NCBI GenBank assembly: GCA_900470775.1
Contig: UCBZ01000038.1
Coordinates: 1-41,418, forward strand
DNA: 41,418 nt
Reading direction: 5' to 3'
Source: Hyphomicrobiales bacterium
GTDB lineage: Bacteria > Pseudomonadota > Alphaproteobacteria > Rhizobiales > Beijerinckiaceae
Every line of letters begins with the position of its first letter. Position 1 is the stretch's first letter. The notes under the pieces are model-generated. The model was not told the origin of the DNA. It saw only the letters and a program-made list of their open reading frames with translations, and did no database searches. Positions 1 to 10,342 of this stretch are shown piece after piece. The translations under genes and the position numbers were made by a program.

Positions 1-102
1 CCTCATCCCGGGACCAAACACCTAAGGCGAGAAGATTTGCCGCCCGCTTACGCAGATGGCACGCCGGTCCGGCCGCTGCGCCTGTGGTTCTACTTCCGAT
101 GA
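1..102 (+). CDS. C-terminal fragment of an unidentified protein (partial at window edge)
   Basis: The first reading frame is open from the window edge to a TGA at 100-102 and gives 33 residues. The end, with DGTPVRPLRLWFYFR, looks like real coding sequence: Pro-rich turn, then an alternating hydrophobic strand ending in Phe-Arg. Such an end resembles the last beta strand of TonB-type energy transducers, but the fragment is too short to decide. The stop overlaps the ATG of the next gene (ATGA at 99-102), which suggests translational coupling and supports this frame. That it is a gene tail is fairly likely; the TonB idea is only a guess. Confidence 0.5.
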   Translation, partial: PHPGTKHLRREDLPPAYADGTPVRPLRLWFYFR

Positions 103-284
103 AGGCCCTGCTGACGGAAACAGAGAAGCAGGCGCTAGGCAGGTCGATTTCCTCCGAATTCCTCCAGGCCCACGCATGGGAGGAGATTGAGTTTGGTGAA
201 GTTGTCAATGCAAAGGGGCGAACCATCTTCGACCCCGGATTCGCCACAGCCATCCGTAAGATTACCGGCGTGGAAAAACCCTAA
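99..284 (+). CDS. small hypothetical protein, 61 aa
   Basis: The protein starts MKALLTETEKQALGRS and has 61 residues if the ATG at 99 is used. I prefer this to the GTG at 84 because it forms a four-base ATGA overlap with the stop of the preceding frame, a common operon arrangement. The product is soluble with no signal peptide or membrane segment. Its N-terminal half looks helical; the second half has a Gly-Arg-Thr turn and a Phe-Asp-Pro-Gly motif. I recognise no family. It is followed by a run of ten G and then a strong inverted repeat, so it is probably the last gene of its operon. Confidence 0.5.
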   Translation: MKALLTETEKQALGRSISSEFLQAHAWEEIEFGEVVNAKGRTIFDPGFATAIRKITGVEKP

Positions 285-292
285 AGATAAAA

Positions 293-302
293 GGGGGGGG
301 GG
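293..302. repeat. homopolymer run of ten G
   Basis: Ten consecutive G follow the stop codon of the 61-residue gene by about 8 bases. The run is outside any gene I can support. It may be a slippage-prone tract or an assembly weak point. Confidence 0.6.
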
Positions 303-336
303 TCGCGGACGATGTCGGTCCCTTCCTTTCGAACGA

Positions 337-368
337 TGTCTTACGATGCATACATACATCGTAAGACA
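337..368. promoter_or_regulatory. perfect 12-bp inverted repeat, possible operator
   Basis: The arms TGTCTTACGATG (337-348) and CATCGTAAGACA (357-368) are exactly complementary and separated by eight bases, CATACATA. There is no T run after either arm, so a simple intrinsic terminator is unlikely. TCTTACGAT-type palindromes are reminiscent of operators of PadR-like repressors in Proteobacteria, but no such regulator gene is visible in the window. The site lies between the 61-residue gene and the 3' end of ligA. Confidence 0.5.
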
Positions 369-461
369 CCCCAGCTTAACCCATTGTCGTGATTGATCGT
401 TTGGCAATTCGCTCATGATATATGTATCTATAGGGTATAAGTCACCTCACCGGCGGCTTTT

Positions 462-2639
<2,178 letters not shown>

Positions 2640-2825
2640 CTATCGCGGAAGGTCAGGATCAACCTACCGATCCGGTCGCGCATTCGCTTTCGGACCCGGC
2701 GACAAGGTTTGGATTCTGGCGTATGATGACCGTGCTGCAAATTGGAAGCTCGACGCCTTTAGGCCGTTGACCCAAGGATAGCGTCAAGGGCGAAGGCGAA
2801 CCGGGCCAGAACCGGGAGATACGCC

Positions 2826-3623
2826 ATGGCCAACCTCGACAGCCATTTCGACGAGCACGCGGCAGCGCCGGCGCTGCCGCGCATCCACACCATCACGACG
2901 TGGGATCTGCGCGACGCGCTCGCGCGCGGCTGGAACGACTTCAAGGAGCAGCCGAGCCATCTCGCCTTCATCGCGCTGATCTATCCGATCGCCGGCGTGC
3001 TGCTGGCGCATCTGACGGTGAGCTACAACATCTTCCCGCTGCTGTTTCCGCTGCTCGGCGGTTTCGCGCTGCTCGGCCCCTTCGCAGCGATCGGCCTCTA
3101 CGAAATCAGCCGCCGGCGCGAACGCGGGCTCGATTCCGGCTGGGAGCATGCCTTTGCCCTGGCGCGCTCGCCGGCGATCAGCCAGATCCTGCTGCTCGGC
3201 GCCATGCTGACCGGGCTGTTCCTCGCCTGGCTGTTCTCGGCCTGGCTGATCTATCGCGGCATGCTCGGCCTGCCGGCCGACGTCTCGACTGCCGACTTCC
3301 TGCGCGCCGTCTTCACCACCTGGGACGGCTGGCTCATGGTCGTGGTCGGCAATTCCGTCGGCCTGCTCTTCGCGATCCTGGCCTTCTCGATCTCGGTCGT
3401 GGCCTTCCCGCATATCATCGACCGGCGCGTGGATGTCGCCACCGCCGTGCGCACCTCGATCGCCGCCGTCGAGCAGAACCCGCGGGTGATGATGATCTGG
3501 GGCCTGATGGTGACGGGTCTGCTGGTGCTGGGTTGCCTGCCGATGCTGGTCGGGCTGATCGTCGTCATGCCGGTGCTCGGCCACGCGACCTGGCATCTCT
3601 ACCGCAAGGTCGTCGACGGCTGA
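2826..3623 (+). CDS. DUF2189 integral membrane protein
   Basis: The protein has 265 residues. After a short cytoplasmic N-terminus come a conserved-looking helix (LRDALARGWNDFKEQPS) and about five or six hydrophobic segments, at roughly residues 47-66, 71-92, 120-145, 165-190 and 222-252. This layout matches the DUF2189 family of inner-membrane proteins, whose function is unknown; some sit near respiratory oxidase genes. The start ATG has GGGAG about six bases upstream. The gene stands alone on the plus strand between ligA and the helicase, both on the minus strand, so it must have its own promoter in the 210-bp gap 2616-2825. I see no convincing -35/-10 pair there. Confidence 0.8.
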   Translation: MANLDSHFDEHAAAPALPRIHTITTWDLRDALARGWNDFKEQPSHLAFIALIYPIAGVLLAHLTVSYNIFPLLFPLLGGFALLGPFAAIGLYEISRRRERGLDSGWEHAFALARSPAISQILLLGAMLTGLFLAWLFSAWLIYRGMLGLPADVSTADFLRAVFTTWDGWLMVVVGNSVGLLFAILAFSISVVAFPHIIDRRVDVATAVRTSIAAVEQNPRVMMIWGLMVTGLLVLGCLPMLVGLIVVMPVLGHATWHLYRKVVDG

Positions 3624-3658
3624 GCGGTCGACGATCCAGACAAGGGAACATTCCCCGC

Positions 3659-3724
3659 CAAGCCCGGTTCACTCCCCGTCAGGGATTTCCCTGGCGTCAC
3701 GCAGCTCAAGCGTGACCGGGCTTG
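3659..3724. repeat. multi-stem palindromic element
   Basis: The outer arms CAAGCCCGG (3659-3667) and CCGGGCTTG (3716-3724) are exactly complementary. Inside are GTCAGGG/CCCTGGC (3678-3684 and 3689-3695, one wobble) and GTCACG/CGTGAC (3696-3701 and 3711-3716). Together they could fold as a multi-branched structure. No T run follows. It looks like one of the intergenic palindromic repeats of Rhizobiales, or an RNA structure between the DUF2189 gene and the microprotein gene. Confidence 0.5.
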
Positions 3725-3735
3725 ATCATTTGCCA

Positions 3736-3753
3736 GCGGGCCTTCAGGCCCGC
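3736..3753 (+). other. seven-bp hairpin in the leader of the microprotein gene
   Basis: GCGGGCC and GGCCCGC pair perfectly around a TTCA loop, ending 21 bases before the ATG of the 24-residue gene. There is no T run, so it is more likely a leader hairpin than a terminator. Confidence 0.4.
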
Positions 3754-3774
3754 CCACATTGCGGGGGCTGTTCC

Positions 3775-3849
3775 ATGAACAACATCATTTACATCATCGG
3801 CCTGATCGTCGTCGTCCTGGCCATCCTGTCCTTCCTCGGCCTGCGCTGA
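3775..3849 (+). CDS. 24-residue single-span membrane microprotein
   Basis: The frame reads MNNIIYIIGL then IVVVLAILSFLGLR and ends at TGA 3847-3849. Almost the whole chain is one hydrophobic helix with a polar Asn-Asn start and a terminal Arg, so it should insert once in the inner membrane. A GCGGGGGC stretch 6-13 bases upstream may serve as ribosome binding site. From memory, similar 24-25 residue proteins with a Tyr-Ile-x-Gly-Leu core are widespread in Rhizobiales genomes as hypothetical proteins; that is not verified here. It is too short for routine gene calling and may be unannotated. Function unknown. Confidence 0.72.
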   Translation: MNNIIYIIGLIVVVLAILSFLGLR

Positions 3850-3907
3850 GAGAGGCCGAGCAAGAGCACGCCGGAACACCCGGCCATACGATCAAGCCGC
3901 GCCCGTC

Positions 3908-6112
3908 TCAGCGCGGCTTCTTGCCCTTGAAGGGCGGCTTGCCGGCCGGGCGCGCATCGCCGTCACGCGAAGCGGGTTTGCCGCCGAAGGGCTTGCCCGC
4001 AAAGGGCTTGCCACCACCTGATTTGCCCGCGCCGAAAGGCTTGGCCGCATAGGGCTTCTTCTCGCCATAGGGCTTATCGCCAGCAGGCTTGTCGAATCTG
4101 GGCTTGGGGCCCGACCGGAACGAGACGTTCGGATCTGACAGCGCGTCGCGATCGCTGCGGATGGGATCATAGGCTTTCGCCGCGCCAAAGGGCTTCGACT
4201 TGCCTTCGTAAGCCTTCTTCTTGCCCTCGTACGGTGTCTTCTCGCCGCCTTCGTAAGGCTTCGGCTCGTAGGGCTTCTTCACATAGGGCTTCTTCTCACC
4301 GCCCTCGTACGGCTTCTTCTCATAAGGCTTTTTTTCATAAGCCCTGGCCGGGTGATCGTCATCGCGGCGCTCGGGCTTGGCATAGGCTGCCGGCGCATGG
4401 CTCGCCTTCTCGGCAAAGGGCTTGGCCGGGCGGCGCTCATCCTCGCCGGTCACCGGCTCGATCACGATCTTGTCGCGGTCGACTGCCTTGGCGAGCTCGT
4501 AGAAGCGCTCGGCGACATCGGCGTCGATCTCGACCTTGGTCTCCTTGTCGAAGATGCGGATCGCCCCGACCTCGTCGCGCGTGATCTTGCCGCGGCGGCA
4601 GATCATCGGCAGGAGCTGGCGCGGATCGGCGCCGTCCTTGCGGCCGATGTTCAGGCGGAACCAGACCGTGTCGCCACGCGGGCCGGATTTGTGGCGCGGA
4701 CCATCCGAGCGCGGGCTATCCTCGCGGTTCTCGCCGAAACGCGCGCCCTCGCGCGGCGCGTAGTCGTCGCGGCTGCGGGTGGGGCGGCTGTCGCGGCCGA
4801 AATTCGGATCGCCGACCTCCTCGGCCGCAGGCAGACGTGCGCGATAGACCCGCACCAGCGCAGCGGCGATCTCGTTGACCGTGCGCCCGGCCAGCAGGGC
4901 CTCGACCATCGCCGCATCGACCTCGCCCGGCTCGCCGGTCAGGATCGGGTCGTTCAGCAGCCGGTCCTTGTCGAGCGCGCGAATCTCGTCCTGCGTCGGC
5001 GGTCCGGCCCAGACGGCCTCGACCTTGGCCTCGGCCAACAGCATCTCCGCCTTGCGGCGGCGCGACGGCGGCACCAGCAGCACGCTCGTGCCCTTGTTGC
5101 CGGCGCGGCCGGTGCGGCCGGAGCGATGCTGCATCACCTCGGGGTCATTGGGCAGCTCGGCATGGATGACCAGCGTCAGCCCCGGCAGGTCGATGCCGCG
5201 GGCGGCGACGTCGGTGGCGACGCAGACCTTGGCCCGGCCGTCGCGCAGCGCCTGCAGCGCCGAATTGCGCTCGCTCTGGCTGAGCTCGCCCGACAGCGCC
5301 ACGGCCGAGAAGCCGCGCTCCAGCAGGATCGCTTCCAGATGACGCACCGAATTGCGGGTGTTGCAGAACACCAGGGCAGTCGGCGAATCATGGAAGCGCA
5401 GCAGATTGACGACGGCGAGCTCCGCTTCCTTCGGATAGCACCGGATGGCGCGGTACTCGATATCGGCATGGCCGCCCGGCGTACCCGCGACCTCGATGCG
5501 CAGCGCGTTGCGCTGGTAATTGGTCGCGAGCTGGATGATCGCCTTGGGCAACGTTGCCGAGAACAGCAGGCTCTGGCGCTCCGCCGGCGTGGTCTTGAGG
5601 ATGAATTCGAGATCGTCGCGGAAGCCGAGGTCGAGCATCTCGTCGGCCTCGTCGAGAACCACGGCGCGCAGCGCCGAGACGTCGAGGCGATGGCGCTCGA
5701 TATGGTCGCGCAGGCGGCCGGGCGTGCCGACGACGATGTGGGCGCCCTCATCGAGCAGGGCGGCCTCGCGGCGCGGATCCATGCCGCCGACGCAGGCGAT
5801 GATGCGGGCATTGGCGTGCTTGTAGAGCCAGGCGAGCTCGCGCTGGACCTGAAGCGCCAGTTCGCGCGTCGGCGCGATGATCAGGGCGAGCGGCTTAGCC
5901 GCGCGGCCGAAGGCCTCGGCGTCACCCAGCAGCGTCGAGCCGATGGCCAAGCCATAGGCGACGGTCTTGCCGGAGCCGGTCTGCGACGAGACGAGCAGAT
6001 CGCGGCCGGCGGCCGTCTCCTCCAGCACGGCGTTCTGCACCGGCGTCGGGTCGGAGTAATTGCGTTCGGCGAGCGCGCGCGCGAGCGGCGGGCTCGTAGG
6101 AAGAAAGGACAT
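3908..6112 (-). CDS. DEAD-box RNA helicase with DbpA-type RNA-binding domain and basic repeat tail
   Basis: This is an ATP-dependent RNA helicase of the DeaD/CsdA kind, expected to unwind rRNA or structured mRNA in ribosome assembly and cold adaptation. Its 734 residues carry the Q motif (PTPVQ), motif I SQTGSGKT (Lys49), PTRELA, TPGRL, DEAD (154-157), SAT, and motif VI HRSGRTGRAG. After the helicase core comes a DbpA-like RNA-binding domain (about 470-550, VWFRLNIGRKDG). The last 150 or so residues are a disordered Lys/Tyr/Gly/Pro tail with repeated KKPYE and KPF units. The ATG at 6110-6112 begins MSFLPTSPPL and is natural. Orthology to DeaD rather than another DEAD-box paralogue is inferred, so I give no symbol. 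Confidence 0.93.
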   Translation of the reverse strand: MSFLPTSPPLARALAERNYSDPTPVQNAVLEETAAGRDLLVSSQTGSGKTVAYGLAIGSTLLGDAEAFGRAAKPLALIIAPTRELALQVQRELAWLYKHANARIIACVGGMDPRREAALLDEGAHIVVGTPGRLRDHIERHRLDVSALRAVVLDEADEMLDLGFRDDLEFILKTTPAERQSLLFSATLPKAIIQLATNYQRNALRIEVAGTPGGHADIEYRAIRCYPKEAELAVVNLLRFHDSPTALVFCNTRNSVRHLEAILLERGFSAVALSGELSQSERNSALQALRDGRAKVCVATDVAARGIDLPGLTLVIHAELPNDPEVMQHRSGRTGRAGNKGTSVLLVPPSRRRKAEMLLAEAKVEAVWAGPPTQDEIRALDKDRLLNDPILTGEPGEVDAAMVEALLAGRTVNEIAAALVRVYRARLPAAEEVGDPNFGRDSRPTRSRDDYAPREGARFGENREDSPRSDGPRHKSGPRGDTVWFRLNIGRKDGADPRQLLPMICRRGKITRDEVGAIRIFDKETKVEIDADVAERFYELAKAVDRDKIVIEPVTGEDERRPAKPFAEKASHAPAAYAKPERRDDDHPARAYEKKPYEKKPYEGGEKKPYVKKPYEPKPYEGGEKTPYEGKKKAYEGKSKPFGAAKAYDPIRSDRDALSDPNVSFRSGPKPRFDKPAGDKPYGEKKPYAAKPFGAGKSGGGKPFAGKPFGGKPASRDGDARPAGKPPFKGKKPR
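4190..4348 (-). repeat. degenerate tandem repeat encoding the KKPYE tail of the helicase
   Basis: On the coding strand short units such as GAGAAGAAGCCSTAYGARGG recur with small variations, encoding KKPYE, EGGEKKPY and similar blocks. Slippage here would change tail length without breaking the frame if it occurs in multiples of three. Confidence 0.6.
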
Positions 6113-6365
6113 GGGGGTCTCGGGCCTGGGGTTTTAAGGCGCTGGAAAAAGATCGGCGCAGGACGTCGCGGGCGATAGCGGACACGGGCGCAAAAAGACG
6201 CGCAGCCGGTTCGCAGCCATCGGTTGAATGCGGCTCATAGAGCAGATTGACGCAAAAGGGAATGGAGGCGGCGTTCCGCCACGTCAGGGCGCCTCTGCAA
6301 CCTTGCGTACCCTTGACGACTCGCAGCCTTCGCGGCATCCCGGCGCCCCTCGGATGGAGAGGCAG

Positions 6366-6755
6366 ATGCGGGCAGCGATCGTTGCGTTGATGATGGGGAC
6401 GGGTCTGGCTACTCAGGTCCCGCTGGCGGCTCAAGCGCAGGACGGCGCGCATATGATGACGCTGGCCGAGGTCAGGCAGCGCCGGGCCGAACTGGCCGGA
6501 TCATTCATCCGCGTCGAGAACGTCACGATTTCCGGCTTCTCGATGTCGCGCGGCGGCACGGCCAGCGATTCCAGCGGCGGCGTCCATCTCGACGATGGCG
6601 GCATGCCGATGGATACGATCACCTATCTGGAGCGGAATTGCGCAAAGCCCGGCGCCCCGGCGTCCGCAGGGTGCCGCGGTGCGCTGGAGTTCACGGTCGC
6701 GGCAGCGCATGGCGCCTTCACCATCAGCGACGCCCAGTTCATCCCGCAGCGCTGA
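6366..6755 (+). CDS. small secreted protein of unknown function, 129 aa
   Basis: I place the start at the ATG at 6366, preceded by GGAGAGGCAG, rather than the upstream ATG at 6228. From here the protein begins with a classical signal peptide (MRAAIVALMMGTGLA, cleavage probably after the Ala-Gln-Ala at 22-24). The mature part starts with LAEVRQRRAELAGSFIRVEN, then a Gly/Ser-rich segment and two Cys (92 and 103) that could form a disulfide. The strand pattern AGSFIRVENVTISGF resembles an OB-like beta barrel, but I cannot assign a family. It precedes the hydrolase gene by 84 bases and may be cotranscribed with it. Confidence 0.7.
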   Translation: MRAAIVALMMGTGLATQVPLAAQAQDGAHMMTLAEVRQRRAELAGSFIRVENVTISGFSMSRGGTASDSSGGVHLDDGGMPMDTITYLERNCAKPGAPASAGCRGALEFTVAAAHGAFTISDAQFIPQR

Positions 6756-6839
6756 TGGCGCATGGCGGCGCAGCGCCAGGAGGGCATTGCTGCGAACGGT
6801 TCCTCGCGATCTTATGGCTCTCGCCTCGAGGACATTCGC

Positions 6840-7664
6840 ATGACCCAGCCTGCGCGCCGCTTCGGCCGATACGACGTCACCATCCTGCATGACGGCGTCT
6901 TCGAGGCTCCGATCGAGGTGCTCACCCATGCAGCCGGGGAGGCCGCGCGCCAGGCAGCTCTGATGCAATGGGGCCAGCCGACGCTACGCATACCGGTCAA
7001 ATGTTTCCTGCTGCGCGACGCCGATGGCCTGGTCCTCGTCGATGCCGGCACCGGAACCTCCTGGGGCGACGCCTATGGCCATGCCCGCGCCGCCCTTGCC
7101 GCCCTCGGCATCGCGCGCGACGAGATCGGGCGCATCCTGATCACCCATCTTCACGGTGATCACGCGCTCGGCCTCTTCGACGGTGACCGACCCTATTTTC
7201 CCAAGGCGCGCGTGTTGGTTCCGCAAGCCGATCTGAGCTTCTTCAGCGACGAAGCGAAACGGGCCGAGACTCCGGACAACCGACGGGGCGGCTTCGCCAT
7301 CGCGGCAACGCTGCAGCGTCTCTATGATGGCCGGGTCGAGGCCGTCTCGGGCCTCCAGGAGATCCTGCCGGGTATCGACCGGGTTCCGCTGCCGGGTCAT
7401 ACCCACGGCCAGAGCGGCTACCTGGTCAGGGATGCGGCCCGCAGCCTGCTGCTCTGGGGCGACGCCCTGCATCTCGAGACCTTGCAGGCGAGCGATCCCG
7501 ACATCGGCCTCGTCTACGATCTCGACGGGGCGACGGCCGTTCGCAGCCGCCGCGACATCCTAAACCGCGCGAGCCGCGAAGGCTGGCTGGTTTCGGGCGG
7601 GCATATCGAGGGCTTCAGGACCGTAGGACGCCGGGGCGACGGCTTCATGCTGAGCGCGGCCTGA
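6840..7664 (+). CDS. metallo-beta-lactamase-fold hydrolase
   Basis: The protein has 274 residues from the ATG at 6840, which follows GAGG at a suitable distance. The frame stays open to 6762 but those 26 residues look non-coding. The zinc-binding signature THLHGDH is intact; further ligands are the His in LPGHTHG, the Asp in LLWGDALH, and a late His in SGGHIEGF. The family includes lactonases, glyoxalase II-like and quorum-quenching enzymes such as YtnP. The long N-terminal region before the first zinc motif fits the AHL-lactonase-like branch, but the substrate cannot be read from sequence. It has no signal peptide, so it is cytoplasmic. Its stop lies six bases from the stop of recN on the other strand. 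Confidence 0.88.
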   Translation: MTQPARRFGRYDVTILHDGVFEAPIEVLTHAAGEAARQAALMQWGQPTLRIPVKCFLLRDADGLVLVDAGTGTSWGDAYGHARAALAALGIARDEIGRILITHLHGDHALGLFDGDRPYFPKARVLVPQADLSFFSDEAKRAETPDNRRGGFAIAATLQRLYDGRVEAVSGLQEILPGIDRVPLPGHTHGQSGYLVRDAARSLLLWGDALHLETLQASDPDIGLVYDLDGATAVRSRRDILNRASREGWLVSGGHIEGFRTVGRRGDGFMLSAA

Positions 7665-7670
7665 GACAGA

Positions 7671-9356
7671 TCAGCCGCGTATTCCGGCCGCCTCCAGCAG
7701 CCGGCCGGCGGCCGCCCTCGCCTCTTCGGTGATACTCGCCCCCGCCAGCATCCGCGCGATCTCCTCGCGGCGGGCCTGATCCTCCAGCCCGGTCACCCGC
7801 GTCACGGTGCGCGAGGCCGCGTCGCCCTCCAGCGCCGATTTCGCGATCAGGAAGTGCTGCGCCGCCTTGGCCGCGACCTGCGGGGCATGGGTCACCGAGA
7901 TCACCTGGACCTTGCCAGCGAGCCTTGCCAGCCGCTCGCCGATGGCGTCCGCCACCGCGCCGCCGACGCCCGTGTCGATCTCGTCGAAGACCAGCGTCGG
8001 CGCCGAGCCGCGCTCAGCCAGCACGACTTTCAGCGCCAGCATGAAGCGCGAGAGCTCGCCGCCGGAGGCGACCTTCATCATCGGGCCGGGCCGCGTGCCC
8101 GGATTGGTCTCGACCCAGAACTCGACACGGTCGAAGCCCTCGGGGCCGCGCGCCGTGCCGTCGCTGTCGATCTTGGTGATGAAGCGCGCCCGCTCCAGCT
8201 TCAGCGGTGGCAGCTCGGCCTTGACCGCGCCGTCGAGCTTCGTTGCTGCCTGATGGCGTGCAACCGAGAGCTTGGTCGCCAGCGACACGAAGGCGGTCTC
8301 AGCCTGCTTCAGCTCGTCTTCCAACCGGCCGAGCGAGGTCTCGCTCTCGTCGAGCGCCGCGAGATCGCCCGCCATGCTCTGCGCCAGCAAATCGAGCCCG
8401 TCGACCGGCACGTCGTATTTCCGCGCCGCCCCGCGCAGGGCAAACAGCCGCTCCTCGACGCGCTCCTGCTCGCGCGGATCATACTCGGCGGCACGCATCC
8501 CGGCCGACAGCGTCTCACCCGCCTCCTCCAGCGCGACGATCGCGGTGTTGAGGGCAGCGAGCGAGGGATCGATCAGTTCCGGCGCCTGCCCGGCTCGGCG
8601 TTCGAGCCGGCGCAGCACGGCAGACAGCGCCGCAATCGGCGAGCCCTGCCCGCCGACGGCCTCATAGGCGTCGATCAGGTCGCGGGCGACCTTCTCCGCC
8701 TGCATCATGCCCTGGCGCGCGGAGGCCAGGGCCTCCTCCTCGCCGGGCTTGGGCGCGAGCTTGCCGAGTTCGACCACGGCATGGCGCAGGAAATCGGCCT
8801 CCTTGCGCGCGGCCTCGACACGCATCCGCTGCGCCTGCAGGACCTGCCGCGATCGCTTCAGCGTCTCGCTCGCGGCCGCGACCGCCTCGGCCTGGGCTTC
8901 GAGCCCACCGAATCCGTCGAGGATCATGCGGTGCTGGGCCGGGTCGGTCAGCGCCCTGTCGTCATGCTGGCCATGGATCTCGACGATCGCCGCCCCGATC
9001 ATCCTGAGTATCTGGACGCTGACGGGCTGGTCGTTGACGAAGGCGCGCGTGCGCCCGTCGGCATACTGCACCCGGCGCAGAATCAGGTCGCCATCGGTGT
9101 CGATCTCCTGCGCCTGGGCAAGTTTGCGCGCGGCATGGTCGCGGGAGAGGTCGAAGACGGCGCTGACCTGGCCTTGCGCCTCGCCATGACGCACCAACCC
9201 GCCATCGCCGCGACCGCCGAGCGCCAGCGCAAAACCGTCGAGCAGGATCGATTTGCCGGCCCCCGTCTCGCCGGTGAGCACGCTCAGCCCGTCGCGAAAC
9301 GTCAGGTCGAGACGGTCGATCAGGACGATGTCGCGTATCGACAGTTGGACCAGCAT
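7671..9356 (-). CDS. recN: DNA repair protein RecN
   Basis: RecN is an SMC-like ATPase that acts early in recombinational repair of double-strand breaks. The 561-residue chain has the N-terminal Walker A (GETGAGKS, 29-36) and a long central coiled-coil region rich in Ala, Glu and Arg. The C-terminal half has the ABC signature (VASGGELSRFMLALKVVL) and Walker B (TLVFDEIDTGVGG). The length is normal for the family. It follows bamD by 59 bases on the same strand, the usual order in Rhizobiales (lpxC, bamD, recN, ligA). It converges with the hydrolase gene. No LexA-type operator is evident upstream. Confidence 0.96.
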   Translation of the reverse strand: MLVQLSIRDIVLIDRLDLTFRDGLSVLTGETGAGKSILLDGFALALGGRGDGGLVRHGEAQGQVSAVFDLSRDHAARKLAQAQEIDTDGDLILRRVQYADGRTRAFVNDQPVSVQILRMIGAAIVEIHGQHDDRALTDPAQHRMILDGFGGLEAQAEAVAAASETLKRSRQVLQAQRMRVEAARKEADFLRHAVVELGKLAPKPGEEEALASARQGMMQAEKVARDLIDAYEAVGGQGSPIAALSAVLRRLERRAGQAPELIDPSLAALNTAIVALEEAGETLSAGMRAAEYDPREQERVEERLFALRGAARKYDVPVDGLDLLAQSMAGDLAALDESETSLGRLEDELKQAETAFVSLATKLSVARHQAATKLDGAVKAELPPLKLERARFITKIDSDGTARGPEGFDRVEFWVETNPGTRPGPMMKVASGGELSRFMLALKVVLAERGSAPTLVFDEIDTGVGGAVADAIGERLARLAGKVQVISVTHAPQVAAKAAQHFLIAKSALEGDAASRTVTRVTGLEDQARREEIARMLAGASITEEARAAAGRLLEAAGIRG

Positions 9357-9415
9357 GGCACTCAGCGCAAACTCAGGAAGCGGGGCATGCGCGAGCGACC
9401 CTCATCAAGGGCGGC

Positions 9416-10342
9416 CTAGATCCGGCCGCCGAACCCGACAATTCCCGTGACCGCGCGCGAGAAGCCCTGGAAGGCGCGGCTGATATAGGAGCCACGATCC
9501 TCGCGCGGCTCGAGACCACCGCTCTGCAGCAGGACATAGGCGTCCTTGTACCACGGGCTGTCGGGGAAGTTGTGCCCGAGCACGGCCGCTGCCGTCTGCG
9601 CCTCGCCGGTGATGCCCAGCGCCATATAGGCTTCGGTCAGGCGCATCAGCGCCTCCTCGACATGGCGCGTGGTCTGATACTTGATGATGACATCGCGGAA
9701 GCGGTTCACCGCGCCGGTATAGTTGCGCTTCTCGAGATAGAAGCGCCCGACATTCATCTCCTTGCCGGCGAGCTGGTCGCGCGCCACCAGGAGCTTCTCC
9801 TTGGCGTCAAGCACATATTCCGACTTCGGATATTTCTGAATCAGCTGTTCGAAGGCGGCGATGGCGAGCTGGGTGCGCTCCTGGTCGCGGGTCGCGTCGG
9901 GGATCTGGTTGAAATACGACATCGCCATCAGATACTGCGCATAGGCCGCATCGGGGCTTGCCGGATTCTGCGCGATGAAGCGCTTGGAGGCGGTGATCGT
10001 CTCCTCCCACTTCGACGCCTGATAGTTCGTGTAGGCCGCGAGGATCAGGCCGCGCTTGGCGTAGGGCGAGAACGGCGCGCTCTTGTCGATCTCGTCGAAC
10101 TTCTTCGACGCGCCTTCGCTGTCGCCGTTCTGGAGGCGCGCAAGGCCTTCATTGTAGAGCTTGTCGGCCGGAATCTCTTCCTTGACCTCGGGCTTGTAGA
10201 CCTCGGGCCGGTCGAAGGGGTTCAGCGCCGAGACGGTGTCGCAGCCGCCAAGCAGCAAGGCAGCGCCGAGGGCCAGGGCCGTGCCCTTCCAGATCGATTC
10301 GGTGCGCTTGGATGTCGGGATGTTCAGCCGCATGACGCTCAC
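9416..10342 (-). CDS. bamD: outer membrane assembly lipoprotein BamD
   Basis: BamD (older names ComL, YfiO) is the essential lipoprotein of the BAM complex, which inserts beta-barrel proteins in the outer membrane. The protein has 308 residues with a lipoprotein signal ending in LLGGC (Cys34). Tetratricopeptide repeats follow (YNEGLARLQNGDSEGA, YAQYLMAMSYFNQIPD, and later AEAYMALGITGEA-like helices). The first ATG at 10340-10342 gives a slightly long n-region; the in-frame ATG at 10333 is an alternative start. The 188-bp gap to lpxC holds a small hairpin (TCCCC/GGGGA around 10364-10380) in the leader. Confidence 0.95.
   Translation of the reverse strand: MSVMRLNIPTSKRTESIWKGTALALGAALLLGGCDTVSALNPFDRPEVYKPEVKEEIPADKLYNEGLARLQNGDSEGASKKFDEIDKSAPFSPYAKRGLILAAYTNYQASKWEETITASKRFIAQNPASPDAAYAQYLMAMSYFNQIPDATRDQERTQLAIAAFEQLIQKYPKSEYVLDAKEKLLVARDQLAGKEMNVGRFYLEKRNYTGAVNRFRDVIIKYQTTRHVEEALMRLTEAYMALGITGEAQTAAAVLGHNFPDSPWYKDAYVLLQSGGLEPREDRGSYISRAFQGFSRAVTGIVGFGGRI

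Noticed and set aside
4352..6178. 608-codon frame opposite the helicase
   Set aside because: Antisense shadow; the helicase frame carries every DEAD-box motif.
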